Shown: piece after piece, positions 39,805 to 50,705 of the stretch
Layout: every line of letters starts with the position of its first letter
Numbering within the stretch: the first letter of the stretch is position 1
NCBI RefSeq assembly: GCF_000009985.1
Contig: NC_007626.1
Location: 3,899,943 to 3,963,942 of the forward strand
DNA: 64,000 bases
From: Paramagnetospirillum magneticum AMB-1
Lineage (GTDB): Bacteria > Pseudomonadota > Alphaproteobacteria > Rhodospirillales > Magnetospirillaceae
Reading direction: 5' to 3'
Position numbers and translations under genes: made by a program
The notes under the pieces: generated by a model
What the model saw: only the letters and a program-made list of their open reading frames with translations
Databases searched by the model: none
What the model was told of the DNA's origin: nothing

Positions 39805-39823
39805 TGGGAGCGCCCCTCCCCCC

Positions 39824-39923
39824 GTCATCCCGAGCGACGCCGAGGGATCTCGTCCTGGCATGGCGGCTCCGTCCCGGCACCATCGCCCCAGACGGAGATT
39901 CCTCGCCCGCGGCTCGGAATGAC
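39824..39923. repeat. interspersed nested-palindrome element, copy D
   Basis: A 100-bp element from GTCATCCCGAG to CTCGGAATGAC. The inner arms GAGGGATCTC and GAGATTCCTC each show small changes. It lies between mmsB and the liv operon promoter. Confidence 0.85.
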
Positions 39924-39950
39924 AGGGACGGAAGGGCGGTCAATCAAGGC

Positions 39951-39978
39951 TTGCACGGCAATTAAAAAAACGTATGCT
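39951..39978 (+). promoter_or_regulatory. predicted promoter of the liv/acyl-CoA ligase operon
   Basis: TTGCAC (39951-39956), a 16-base spacer with an A-tract, and TATGCT (39973-39978). The transcript would have a leader of about 95 bases before livG, with a GC-rich hairpin (GGAGGC ... GCCTCC). Confidence 0.5.
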
Positions 39979-40078
39979 CGTTTTCACTGATGAGACCCTC
40001 GCCAAGAAGGGTCCGGGTACAGGGTGGTTCGGAGGCCGCGCCGCACAGGCGCCTCCTCCGGTTCGGGAGCGATAGACG

Positions 40079-40875
<797 letters not shown>

Positions 40876-40876
<1 letters not shown>

Positions 40877-42807
40877 TGAGCGAGTACCTCGACACCTCCA
40901 TTCACGACACCTTTCCCAAGGCCCTGGTGCACAACGCCCAGCGCTGGCCCGGCGAAATCGCCATGCGGGAAAAGGAATTCGGCATCTGGAACGCCTTCAC
41001 CTGGTCCGACTACCTGAACCGGGTCAAGGACCTGGCGCTGGGCATGCTGGCCCTGGGCGTAAGCCGCGGCGACGTGGTGGCCATCCTGGGCAAGAACCGC
41101 CCTGAAAGCCTGTGGGGCGAGGTGGCCGCCCATGCGGTGGGCGCCATGAGTCTCGGCATCTACCATGATTCCATGAACGCCGAGGTGGCCTACCTGCTGT
41201 CCTATACCGGGGCGGCGGTGGTGCTGGCCGAGGACGAGGAGCAGGTGGACAAGCTGCTGGAGATTTCCGCGGAAGTCCCCACCATCCGCCACATTGTCTA
41301 TTTCGATCCGCGCGGCATGCGCAAGCACCAGGACCCGCGCCTGATCTCGGCCGAGGAGCTGAAGGCCAAGGCCCAGCAGATCGCGGCTTCCAATCCGTCG
41401 CGCTTCGACGAGGAAGTGGGCAAGGGCAAGGGCGACGACGTGGCCATTCTGTGCACCACGTCCGGAACCACGTCGAACCCCAAGCTGGCCATGCTGCAGG
41501 CCGGGCCGTTCCTGCGCCACTCCACCGCGTACCTGCGCGCCGACCCCAAGGCGGCGGGCGATGACTATGTCTCGGTGCTGCCGCTGCCGTGGATCATGGA
41601 GCAGATCTATGCCGTGGCCCAGCCGCTGATCTGCCGCAACATCGTCAACTTCGTCGAGGAGCCCGAGACGATGATGGCCGATATGCGGGAAATCGGCCCC
41701 AATTTCGTGCTGCTGGCGCCGCGCATGTGGGAAGGCATCGCCGCCGACGTGCGCGCCCGCATGATGGATTCCACCCGCTTCAAGCAATGGATGTTCGATC
41801 TGGGCATGAAGCTGGGCATGAAGGCGCTGGACGCCGGCAAGCGCTCCAAGCTGGCCGACTGGATCCTGTTCGACGCGCTGAAGGACCGCATCGGCTTCTC
41901 GTTCCTGAAGTCGGCGGCCACCGGCGGCGCGGCGCTGGGGCCGGACACCTTCCGCTTCTTCCTGGCCATGGGCGTGCCGCTGCGCCAGATCTACGGCCAG
42001 ACCGAGCTGGCCGGCGCCTATACCGTGCACCGGGAAGGCGACATCGATTTCGACTCGGTGGGCATTCCCTTCGACGACGCCCAGTTGCGCATCGACAATC
42101 CCGACGCCAACGGGGTGGGCGAGATCGTGGCGACCACCGACGGCATGTTCACCGGCTACTTCCGCAATCCGGAAGCCTCCGGCGCCGACATCGTCGACGG
42201 CAATTGGCTGAAGACCGGCGATGCCGGCTACATCAAGCCCGCCAACGGCCATCTGGTGGTGATCGACCGCATCAAGGACCTGGCCACCACGTCACACGGC
42301 GTGCGCTTCTCGCCTCAGTTCATCGAGAACAAGCTGAAGTTCTCGCCCTTCATCGCCGAGGCGGTGATCCTGGGCGACACCAAGCCCTATCTCTCGGCGC
42401 TGATCTGCATCCGTTTTTCCATCGTGTCCAAATGGGCGGAATCCAAGGGGATCTCGTTCACCAACTACACCAATCTGTCGGCTCAAGGACAGGTCTACGA
42501 GCTGCTGCAGGCCGAGGTGGAGAAGGTCAATTCCACCCTTCCCGAGCCCCAGCGCATCCGCAAGTTCCTGCTGCTCTACAAGGAACTGGACGCCGATGAC
42601 GGCGAGCTGACCCGTACCCGCAAGGTGCGGCGCGGCGTCATCAACGACAAGTACGGCGACATCATCGATTCCATGTACGCCGACCGTGCCATGGTCCCCG
42701 TGGACGCGGTGATCACCTTCCAGGACGGCACCACCACACGGGTCAAGACCGAGTTGAAGGTCGTCACCCTGCTGCCGCCCCCCGCCCAACAACTGGCCGC
42801 GGAATAG
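40876..42807 (+). CDS. long-chain-type acyl-CoA synthetase (AMP-forming)
   Basis: A 643-residue adenylate-forming ligase of the FAA1/long-chain group. P-loop 'LCTTSGTTSNPKLAM', 'RQIYGQTELAGAYTVH', 'WLKTGDAGYIKPANGHLVVIDRIKDL' and a C-terminal 'LTRTRKVRRGVI' are present. The length is that of bacterial ACSL proteins. It is translationally coupled to livG and precedes livH. This position inside an importer operon suggests it activates the imported carboxylic acid to its CoA ester on entry. The acid is not known. Confidence 0.88.
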
Positions 42808-42818
42808 GAGAACACGAC

Positions 42819-43712
42819 ATGGGTTCCTCTCTGCTTCTCCAACTCCTGGTCAACGGGCTGATCGTCGGCACGCTGTACGGCGTGGTCGCCATGTGCTTCG
42901 TGCTGATCTACAAATCGACCCAGGTGGTGAACTTCGCCCAGGGCGAGTTCCTGCTGATCGGCGCCTGGACCTGCTGGTGGCTGGTCACCAGCATGGCCCT
43001 GCCGTTCTACGTCGCCTTCCCCATGACCTTCCTGTTCATGATGGTGTTCGGCATCGCGCTGCAGATGATCGTGCTGCGCCCGCTGATCGGCGAGCCGGTG
43101 ATTTCGGTGATCATGGTCACCATCGGCCTGTCCATCTTCTTCCAGGCGGTGATGAAGTCCATCTTCGGCGTGTGGGCCCAGCCCTTCCCCGAGATCTTCC
43201 CGGTCAAGTCGGTGGACATCCTGGGCCTGTCGGTGCAGCCCGCCTATCTGATGAGCCTGGTGGTTTCCATTGTCATCATGGGCCTGTTCGCGTGGTTCTT
43301 TAAGTACTCGCGCATGGGTCTGGCCATGCGGGCCACCGCCTTCAACCAGCAAGTGGCGCAAAGCCTGGGCATCTCGGTCAAGGCGGTGTTCGCCACCGCC
43401 TGGGCCATCTCGGCCATGGTCTCGGCCCTGGCCGGCGTGGTGGTGGGCATGGTCAACGGCGTGTCCTCGGCCCTGTCGTTCTTCGGCATCAAGGTCTTCC
43501 CGGCGGTGATCGTCGGCGGCCTGGATTCCATCATCGGCGCGGTGCTGGGCGGCCTGATCATCGGCGTGCTGGAGAATCTGGCGGAATACGCCGACGGCCA
43601 GTACCTGCACCTGGGCAATCTCTACACCGTGGCGCCGTTCTACGTCCTGGTCATCATCCTGATGATCAAGCCCTACGGCCTATTCGGCACCAAGACCATC
43701 GAGAGGGTGTGA
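42819..43712 (+). CDS. livH: branched-chain-type ABC transporter permease LivH
   Basis: A 297-residue inner-membrane permease with about eight helices. The LivH N-terminal 'LLVNGLIVGTLYGVVAMCFVLIYKSTQVVNFAQGEF' and the EAA-like loop 'KYSRMGLAMRATAFNQQVAQSLGISV' are clear. It follows the acyl-CoA synthetase gene by 11 bases. The livM gene comes 175 bases later, with a repeat element in between. Confidence 0.93.
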   Translation: MGSSLLLQLLVNGLIVGTLYGVVAMCFVLIYKSTQVVNFAQGEFLLIGAWTCWWLVTSMALPFYVAFPMTFLFMMVFGIALQMIVLRPLIGEPVISVIMVTIGLSIFFQAVMKSIFGVWAQPFPEIFPVKSVDILGLSVQPAYLMSLVVSIVIMGLFAWFFKYSRMGLAMRATAFNQQVAQSLGISVKAVFATAWAISAMVSALAGVVVGMVNGVSSALSFFGIKVFPAVIVGGLDSIIGAVLGGLIIGVLENLAEYADGQYLHLGNLYTVAPFYVLVIILMIKPYGLFGTKTIERV

Positions 43713-43745
43713 TGCGCAATAGCCTGTCACTCAAAATTCGTGCCT

Positions 43746-43851
43746 GTCATCCCGAGGGAGCCTTGGCGACAGAGGGATCTCAGTCTGGCACGACATGTCC
43801 GAATCGGCGCCATGAGTCCGGGCGGAGATCCCTCGCTTCGCTCGGGATGAC
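43746..43851. repeat. interspersed nested-palindrome element, copy E (inside the liv operon)
   Basis: A 106-bp element with perfect outer dyad GTCATCCCGAG / CTCGGGATGAC and perfect inner dyad GAGGGATCTC / GAGATCCCTC. It lies between livH and livM, within a co-directional operon, so it is transcribed and could fold in the mRNA. Confidence 0.92.
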
Positions 43852-43887
43852 GGTTCCCGGGGAGAATGACATGAAGGGGAAATGGCA

Positions 43888-44958
43888 ATGATTTCCAGCA
43901 GCCTCATTCCCTGCGGCCAGTTCAAGACCACCTACGCGGCCGACACCACCATGTTCCTGACGCCCGCGTCCAGGAACTGGTGCATCGCCGGCATCCTGCT
44001 GGCCGCCGCGTCGCCCCTGGTTCTCAGCAACTACCTGCTGGCGCTGCTGATCCAGATCGGCTTTTACGGCATCGCCGCCCTGGGCCTGAACATCCTGGTG
44101 GGCTGCACCGGCCAGATTTCGCTCGGTCACGCCGCCTTCTTCGGCTTCGGCGCCTTCGCCTCGGCCTGGCTGAACAACACGTTCGGGGTGCCGGTGCTGC
44201 TGGCCATTCCGCTGGCCGGCGTGATGACCACCCTGCTGGGCCTCTTGTTCGGCATTCCGGCGGGGCGGCTGAAGGGCCTGTACCTGGCCATCGCCACCTT
44301 CGCCTCCCAGTTCATCCTGGAAGACTTCTTCGCGCGGGCCAACTGGTTCACCGGCGGGTCCTCGGGCGCCATGGCCAATCCCATCAGCCTGTTCGGCTAT
44401 GAGGTGGGCGGCGACAAGGGCTTCTTCTACGTGGTTCTGGTCTTCGTGGTGGTGATGTACGTGCTGGGCACCAACCTGCTGCGCACCCGCGACGGCCGGG
44501 CCTTCGTGGCGGTGCGCGACCACTACCTCTCGGCCGAGGTGATGGGCATCAACCTCACCAAGTACCGCATCCTGTCCTTCGGCATCTCGTCGTTCTATGC
44601 CGGGGTGGGCGGCGCGCTGTACGGCCACTATCTCGGCTATGTCTCGGCCGAGGGTTTCACCATCCTGCTGTCCATCCAGTTCCTCGGCATGATCATCATC
44701 GGCGGCATGGGCTCGGTGATGGGCACCCTGATGGGCACCGCCTTCATGGTGCTGCTGCCCGAAGCCACCGAGGCCGCCGTCAGCACGGTCAAGCACTTCA
44801 CCGGCGACATTCCGGCCCTGACCAGCGCCCTGGCCTATATCAAGGAGGCCACCATCGGCCTGGCCATCGTGCTGTTCCTGATCTTCGAGCCCGATGGGCT
44901 GGTTCACCGCTGGCGCCTGATCAAGTCTTATTGGAAGCTGTATCCGTTCTCGTACTGA
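43888..44958 (+). CDS. livM: branched-chain-type ABC transporter permease LivM
   Basis: A 356-residue permease. It begins with a hydrophilic stretch and has about nine helices: 'QIGFYGIAALGLNILVGCTGQISLGHAAFFGFGAF' is the LivM hallmark, and 'RTRDGRAFVAVRDHYLSAEVMGINLTKYRILSF' is the ATPase-contact loop. I prefer the ATG at 43888, 7 bases after AAGGGGA; an ATG at 43882 is too close to it. It works with LivH as the heterodimeric membrane pore. Confidence 0.92.
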   Translation: MISSSLIPCGQFKTTYAADTTMFLTPASRNWCIAGILLAAASPLVLSNYLLALLIQIGFYGIAALGLNILVGCTGQISLGHAAFFGFGAFASAWLNNTFGVPVLLAIPLAGVMTTLLGLLFGIPAGRLKGLYLAIATFASQFILEDFFARANWFTGGSSGAMANPISLFGYEVGGDKGFFYVVLVFVVVMYVLGTNLLRTRDGRAFVAVRDHYLSAEVMGINLTKYRILSFGISSFYAGVGGALYGHYLGYVSAEGFTILLSIQFLGMIIIGGMGSVMGTLMGTAFMVLLPEATEAAVSTVKHFTGDIPALTSALAYIKEATIGLAIVLFLIFEPDGLVHRWRLIKSYWKLYPFSY

Positions 44959-45019
44959 CCAACAAAACCAAGAACAAGACGCTGAACTCGAACCAACGAT
45001 TCATGGGAGGAATCACACG

Positions 45020-46258
45020 ATGAAGCATACTCTGTTCGCCGGAACGGCCGCGTTGGCCCTGTTGTCCGCCGGGGCCGCCCTGGCCGCCGACGGCATCCTG
45101 GTCGGCCACATCGCCGACATCACCGGAGCCACCTCGGCGGTGGGCAAGCCCTATGGCCAGGGCATCGCCGACGCCATGAACTACATCAACGCCCATGGCG
45201 GCGTGGCCGGCAAGAAGATCATCTTCGAGACCGTCGACTACGCCTATGAGGTGCCGCGCGCCATGGCCGCCTACAAGAAGCTGACCGGCTCGGAGAAGGC
45301 CACGGCCATCCAGGGCTGGGGCACCGGCGATACCGAAGCGCTGGTCAGCAGCGTGGCCAAGGACGAGATCCCCTATTTCTCGGCGTCTTATTCCGGCCAC
45401 CTGACCGACCCGCAGGGCAAGACCTCGGTCAAGGGCGCGCCGTATAACTTCTTCTACGGCCCGTCGTATTCCGACGCCTGCCGCGGCCTGGTCCAGTGGG
45501 CGCACGAGGACTGGAAGAAGAAGGGCGGCACCGGCAAGCCGAAATTCGTCCACATGGGCGACAACCACCCCTATCCCAACGCCCCCAAGATGGCCTGCGG
45601 CGCCTATGCCAAGGAGCTGGGCTTCGAGGTCGGCAACGAGATCCAGTACTCGCTGAAGCCCGGCGACTTCAAGGCCCAGTGCCTGTCGCTCAAGGAATCC
45701 GGCGCCCATTACGCCTATCTGGGCAACACCTCGGGCTCGACCATCTCGCTGCTGAAGTCGTGCGAGACCGTGGGCGTCACCACCCAGTTCCTGGCCAATA
45801 TCTGGGGCACCGACGAGGGCTCGCTCAAGGCCACCGGCGACGCCGCCGACAAGCTGGTCTGGGTGGTGGGCGCCTCCACCTGGAGCGACGACACCCCCGG
45901 CATGAAGCTGGTGCGCGAGATTTCCAAGGTCTCGGACGCCAGCGGCAATGAACCCCGCCCGGTGCACTACATCCGTGCCATCTGCTCGGTCTATTACATG
46001 AAGGAAGCCATGGAGATGGCGGCCCAAAGCGGCCCCATCACCGGCCCCGCCATCAAGAAGGCCATGGAAACCCATGCCAAGGACTGGGTCCCGGCCGGGC
46101 TTGAAGGCGTCTGCCTGCCGTCCACCTGGACCGCCGACGACCATCGCGGCACCACCACGGTCAAGGTCTATCAGGCCTCGACCAAGGGCGGCACCATCGG
46201 CATGAAGCAGGTCTATACCGCCGACATTCCGCGCCGCAAGGAATGGCTGGGCTGGTAA
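45020..46258 (+). CDS. periplasmic substrate-binding protein of the Liv-type transporter
   Basis: A 412-residue type I periplasmic binding protein with a signal peptide (about residues 1-22, ending ALA-ADG). 'GHIADITGATSAVGKPYGQGIADAMNYINAHGGVAGKKI' is the usual opening of the Leu/Ile/Val-binding family. The later part diverges from amino-acid binders and resembles those associated with aromatic or fatty acid uptake. A strong ribosome-binding site (GGGAGGA) precedes the ATG, as expected for an abundant binding protein. Confidence 0.9.
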   Translation: MKHTLFAGTAALALLSAGAALAADGILVGHIADITGATSAVGKPYGQGIADAMNYINAHGGVAGKKIIFETVDYAYEVPRAMAAYKKLTGSEKATAIQGWGTGDTEALVSSVAKDEIPYFSASYSGHLTDPQGKTSVKGAPYNFFYGPSYSDACRGLVQWAHEDWKKKGGTGKPKFVHMGDNHPYPNAPKMACGAYAKELGFEVGNEIQYSLKPGDFKAQCLSLKESGAHYAYLGNTSGSTISLLKSCETVGVTTQFLANIWGTDEGSLKATGDAADKLVWVVGASTWSDDTPGMKLVREISKVSDASGNEPRPVHYIRAICSVYYMKEAMEMAAQSGPITGPAIKKAMETHAKDWVPAGLEGVCLPSTWTADDHRGTTTVKVYQASTKGGTIGMKQVYTADIPRRKEWLGW

Positions 46259-46312
46259 ATCGCTTGAAGCGGGGGCGGTCACGCCGCCCCCCGTCATTAC
46301 TCTTTACGGAAA

Positions 46313-47149
<837 letters not shown>

Positions 47150-47161
47150 GTCGGAAGGCCT

Positions 47162-47259
47162 GCCATCCCGAGCGCAAGCGAGGGGTCTCCGCTGGGACGG
47201 AGCTGGCCGATATCCCTCCACCCCGCCAGGACGAGAGCCTTCGCTTCGCTCAGGATGAC
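47162..47259. repeat. degenerate nested-palindrome element, copy F
   Basis: A 98-bp copy with outer arms GCCATCCCGAG and GCTCAGGATGAC. The inner arms are largely worn down (GAGGGGTCTC on the left, no clear partner). It lies between livF and the PaaK-like ligase gene. It seems an older, decayed copy. Confidence 0.7.
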
Positions 47260-47267
47260 AAGCCGGA

Positions 47268-48503
47268 ATGGACCGACACATGACCGAATTTTACGATTCC
47301 CTGGAAACCCGCTCGACCGACGAGCGCGAGGCCGCGCAGTTCGAAGCCCTGCCCGAGCAGATCGCCCTGGCCAAGGCCGATTCCCCGGCCTTCGCCCGCG
47401 TGCTGGCCGAGGTGGACCCGGCCTCGGTCACCGGCCGCGCCGCCCTGGCCCGGCTGCCCGTCACCCGCAAGTCCGAGTTGATCGACGCCCAGCAGGCCGA
47501 TCCGCCCTTCGCCTCGTTGATTGCCACGCCCAAGAGCGAGCTGCGCCGCGTCTTCGCCTCGCCCGGCCCCATCTACGACCCCGAAGGCTGGGACAATGAC
47601 TGGTGGCGCATCGCCCGGGCGCTGTATGCCGCCGGCTTCCGCCGCGGCGACCTGATGCACAATTGCTTCTCGTACCACTTCACGCCGGGCGGCGTGATGT
47701 TCGAGACCGGCGCCCATGCGCTCGGCTGCCCGGTGTTCCCGGCCGGTATCGGCAATACCGACCAGCAGGCCAAGGCGGTCGCCGATCTGAAGCCGGCCGG
47801 CTATGGCGGCACGCCCTCCTTTCTCAAGATCATCCTGGAACGCGCCGAGGAGATGGGTCTCGACCACTCGTCGCTGACCAAGGCCTGTGTCTCCGGCGAG
47901 GCGCTGCTGCCGCCGCTGCGCCAATCCCTGAAGGACCTGGGCGTCGACGTCACCCAGTGCTACGCCACCGCCGATCTCGGCCTGATCGCCTACGAGACCA
48001 AGGCCCGCGAGGGACTGATCGTCGATGAGGGCGTCATCGTCGAGATCGTCCGCCCCGGCACCGGCGACCCGGTGCCCGAGGGCGAGGTCGGTGAAGTGGT
48101 GGTCACCAGCTTCAACCAGGATTACCCGCTGATCCGCTTCGCCACCGGCGACCTGTCGGCCATTCTGACCGGTCGGTCGCCCTGCGGCCGCACCAATATG
48201 CGCCTCAAGGGCTGGATGGGCCGCGCCGACCAGACCACCAAGATCAAGGGCATGTTCGTCCACCCCCGCCAGATCGCCGAAGTGGCCAAGCGCCACCCCG
48301 AGGTGATCCGCGCCCGCCTGGTGGTGGAAAAGGACGGCGAGAACGACCGCCTGACCCTCAACGTCGAGACCAGCGCCACCGGCCTGGAAGCGGCACTGAA
48401 GGATTCCTTCCAGTCGCTGTGCAAGCTGAAGACCGAGGTGGCCTTCGTCACCCCCGGCGGCCTGCCCAACGACGGCATCGTCATCCAAGACAAGCGAGCC
48501 TGA
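47268..48503 (+). CDS. phenylacetate-CoA ligase-like (PaaK family) enzyme
   Basis: A 411-residue member of the PaaK-type adenylate-forming family: 'YDSLETRSTDEREA' opening, 'GTPSFLKIILERAEEMG', 'CVSGEALLPPLRQSL', 'QCYATADLGLIAYE', 'TSFNQDYPLIRFATGDLSAI', 'GRADQTTKIKGMFVHP' and 'LKTEV'. It would form an aryl- or acyl-CoA. An ATG at 47280, just before the conserved opening, is an alternative start. Following a complete Liv transporter and preceding an aldehyde dehydrogenase gene by 2 bases, it fits uptake and activation of an aromatic or similar acid. The substrate is unknown. Confidence 0.82.
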   Translation: MDRHMTEFYDSLETRSTDEREAAQFEALPEQIALAKADSPAFARVLAEVDPASVTGRAALARLPVTRKSELIDAQQADPPFASLIATPKSELRRVFASPGPIYDPEGWDNDWWRIARALYAAGFRRGDLMHNCFSYHFTPGGVMFETGAHALGCPVFPAGIGNTDQQAKAVADLKPAGYGGTPSFLKIILERAEEMGLDHSSLTKACVSGEALLPPLRQSLKDLGVDVTQCYATADLGLIAYETKAREGLIVDEGVIVEIVRPGTGDPVPEGEVGEVVVTSFNQDYPLIRFATGDLSAILTGRSPCGRTNMRLKGWMGRADQTTKIKGMFVHPRQIAEVAKRHPEVIRARLVVEKDGENDRLTLNVETSATGLEAALKDSFQSLCKLKTEVAFVTPGGLPNDGIVIQDKRA

Positions 48504-48505
48504 TC

Positions 48506-49996
48506 ATGACCCTGACGCCTGAACTCGATCCCTTCAAGCTGGCCAAGGCCCTTTCGGGCAAGCATCTGATCGGCGGCAAGCTCGTGCCCGCCGGCTGCGG
48601 CGAGGTCTTCGAGGTGGATAATCCCGCCACCGGCGAGATCATCGGCACCGCCGCCTTCGGCACCAAGGAAGACGTGGACATCGCCGTCATCTCGGCCAAG
48701 GCCGCCCAGAAGGACTGGGCCAAGCAATCGGCCCGGGCGCGCGGCAAGCTGGTGGCCGAATGCGGCCGGGTGCTGTCGGCCCATGTGGAGGAACTGGGCC
48801 GTCTGGTGGCCCTGGAGACCGGCAAGGCGCTGCGCACCGAAAGCCGGGTCGAGGCCGGCGTTCTGGCCGACATGTTCACCTTCTTTGGCGGCCTGGGCAG
48901 CGAACTGAAGGGCGAGACCATCCCCTTCAACCCCGACATGCTGACCGTCACCGTGCGCGAGCCGGTGGGCGTGGTGGGCTGCATCATTCCCTGGAACGTG
49001 CCCCTGCTGCTGATGGCCATGAAGGCCGCCGCTGCCCTGGTGGCCGGCAATTCCGTGGTGGTGAAGTCGGCGGAAGAGGCGCCGCTGACCGTGCTGCGCG
49101 TCGCCGAGATCATGAACACCGTGCTGCCGCCCGGCCTGTTCAACATGCTGTCGGGCTTCGGCCCCGAATGCGGCGCGCCGCTGGTGGAACACCCCGATGT
49201 CAAGAAGGTGACCTTCACCGGGTCCGTCGAGACCGGCCGCATCGTCTACAAGGCGGCGGCCGAGAAGCTGATCCCCGTGACGCTGGAACTGGGCGGCAAG
49301 AGCCCGATGATCGTCTGCGCCGATGCCGACATGGATCAGGCGGTGGCCGGGGCGCTGGCCGGCATGCGCTTCACCCGCCAGGGCCAGAGCTGCACCGCCT
49401 CATCGCGCCTGTTCGTGCATGAAAGCATCCATGACGAATTCGTCGCCAAGGTGAAGGCCAAGGTCGACGCCATGGTCATGGGCGACCCGCTCGACGAGAA
49501 GACCGATATCGGCACCATCGTCTCCGACGGCCAGTTGGAGCGGGTGAGGAGCTACATCAAGATCGGCGAGGAGACCAAGGGCGCCACCAAGCATGTCTGC
49601 TCGGCCCTGCCCACCGATCCCAAGCTGGCCAAGGGCCGCTTCGTCCAGCCGGTGATCTTCACCGGCATGAAGAACAGCGATCGCCTGTGCCAGGAAGAGA
49701 TCTTCGGCCCCGTCTGCGCCGTCATCAAGTGGAGCGACTACGAGGACGTCCTGGCCCAGGCCAACGATTCCGAATACGGCCTCGCCGCCTCCATCTGGAC
49801 GCGGGACTTCAAGCTGGCCATGGACGCCACCAAGCGCCTGGAGGCCGGCTTCGTCCAGGTCAACCAGAACCTGGTGGTCCAGCCCGGCCTGTCCTATGGC
49901 GGCGTCAAGACGTCGGGCATCGGCAAGGAAGCCTCGCTGGAATCCATGCTGGAGCACTTCACCCACAAGAAGACCATCATCTTCAACATGAAGTGA
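48506..49996 (+). CDS. NAD(P)-dependent aldehyde dehydrogenase
   Basis: A 496-residue ALDH with 'VVGCIIPWNVPLLLMAMKAAAALVAGNSVVVKSAEEAPLT' (cofactor site), the catalytic Glu in 'LELGGKSPMIV', the nucleophilic Cys in 'RQGQSCTASSR' and 'EEIFGPVCAVIKW'. It oxidises an aldehyde to the acid, which the neighbouring CoA ligase could activate. It starts 2 bases after the PaaK-like gene. Its 3' end overlaps the convergent hepT gene by 14 bases. Confidence 0.93.
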   Translation: MTLTPELDPFKLAKALSGKHLIGGKLVPAGCGEVFEVDNPATGEIIGTAAFGTKEDVDIAVISAKAAQKDWAKQSARARGKLVAECGRVLSAHVEELGRLVALETGKALRTESRVEAGVLADMFTFFGGLGSELKGETIPFNPDMLTVTVREPVGVVGCIIPWNVPLLLMAMKAAAALVAGNSVVVKSAEEAPLTVLRVAEIMNTVLPPGLFNMLSGFGPECGAPLVEHPDVKKVTFTGSVETGRIVYKAAAEKLIPVTLELGGKSPMIVCADADMDQAVAGALAGMRFTRQGQSCTASSRLFVHESIHDEFVAKVKAKVDAMVMGDPLDEKTDIGTIVSDGQLERVRSYIKIGEETKGATKHVCSALPTDPKLAKGRFVQPVIFTGMKNSDRLCQEEIFGPVCAVIKWSDYEDVLAQANDSEYGLAASIWTRDFKLAMDATKRLEAGFVQVNQNLVVQPGLSYGGVKTSGIGKEASLESMLEHFTHKKTIIFNMK

Positions 49997-50342
49997 GGAA
50001 ATCGCGTTCCTTGAGAAGAGCGGCGCGCAAGGGAGCAAGATCGTTGGTGGCAATCCGCCAGACCAGCCGGGGATTGATGGTCCCGTATTCATGCACGATC
50101 CGATCGCGCATGGAGCGGACATCCCGCCACGGGATATCCGGGCATCGATCCTCGATGCCCGGAGCCAGATGCTTGGCCGCCTCGCCGATGATCATGATCA
50201 GGTGGGTGACCGCCAGGACGGACTTACGGTCGGCGACGAAGGCGCCTTCCTCCAGGCCGGAGAGGAAGCCTTCGATCTCGGAGATGGAATCCAGAATGTC
50301 CTTCGCCCGTTGCAGCGCCCGCTCCACGGCGTCAGAAGACAT
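49983..50342 (-). CDS. hepT: HepT-type toxin (HEPN, DUF86)
   Basis: A 119-residue, all-helical HEPN-domain protein with the catalytic RX4HXY motif as 'RDRIVHEYG' (about residues 81-88). HepT is an RNase whose partner MntA adds AMP groups to the motif tyrosine and so neutralises it. The start (50342) overlaps the end of mntA (50332) by 11 bases, the usual order of this type VII pair. It is convergent with and overlaps the aldehyde dehydrogenase gene, which suggests insertion close to that gene's end. Confidence 0.88.
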   Translation of the reverse strand: MSSDAVERALQRAKDILDSISEIEGFLSGLEEGAFVADRKSVLAVTHLIMIIGEAAKHLAPGIEDRCPDIPWRDVRSMRDRIVHEYGTINPRLVWRIATNDLAPLRAALLKERDFLTSC

Positions 50343-50640
50343 GGGCAGCCTCTTGCCTCACCCGCTCATCGAGCCTGGGCTTGAGGCCGTCCCAGGTCAG
50401 CATGTCGACCTTGCAACCCAGCCAGTCGGCGGTGCTGTTCTGCACTCCGCACAGGGTCAGCAGGCTGAATTTGGACTGGGGGTCGTAGTCGATCACCAAA
50501 TCCACGTCGCTGTCCGGGCCGGCATCGCCCCGGGCGACCGAGCCGAACACCGCCATGTGGATCACGCCCTTGGCGCGATAGAACGCCTCATGCGCCCTCA
50601 GGATGGCGATGACGTCTTCCAGTTTCGGGACTTGCCCCAT
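50332..50640 (-). CDS. mntA: MntA-type nucleotidyltransferase antitoxin
   Basis: A 102-residue minimal nucleotidyltransferase with the GSX10DXD motif 'GSVARGDAGPDSDVDLVIDY' (about residues 39-56), where the two Asp hold magnesium. In the HepT/MntA system it AMPylates and silences the HEPN toxin. It is encoded upstream of hepT with an 11-base overlap. The ATG at 50640 matches the family's usual length; the frame extends further upstream without similarity. Confidence 0.88.
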   Translation of the reverse strand: MGQVPKLEDVIAILRAHEAFYRAKGVIHMAVFGSVARGDAGPDSDVDLVIDYDPQSKFSLLTLCGVQNSTADWLGCKVDMLTWDGLKPRLDERVRQEAAHVF

Positions 50641-50705
50641 GGCGTTTCTCCGTGGCCGTCCCAAAATTCTACCAAAAACACCCGTCTTCCACAAAGGACC
50701 AAGCC

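Noticed and set aside
43709..43891. A 60-codon frame between livH and livM
   Set aside because: It consists almost wholly of repeat element copy E; similar peptides arise from other copies.
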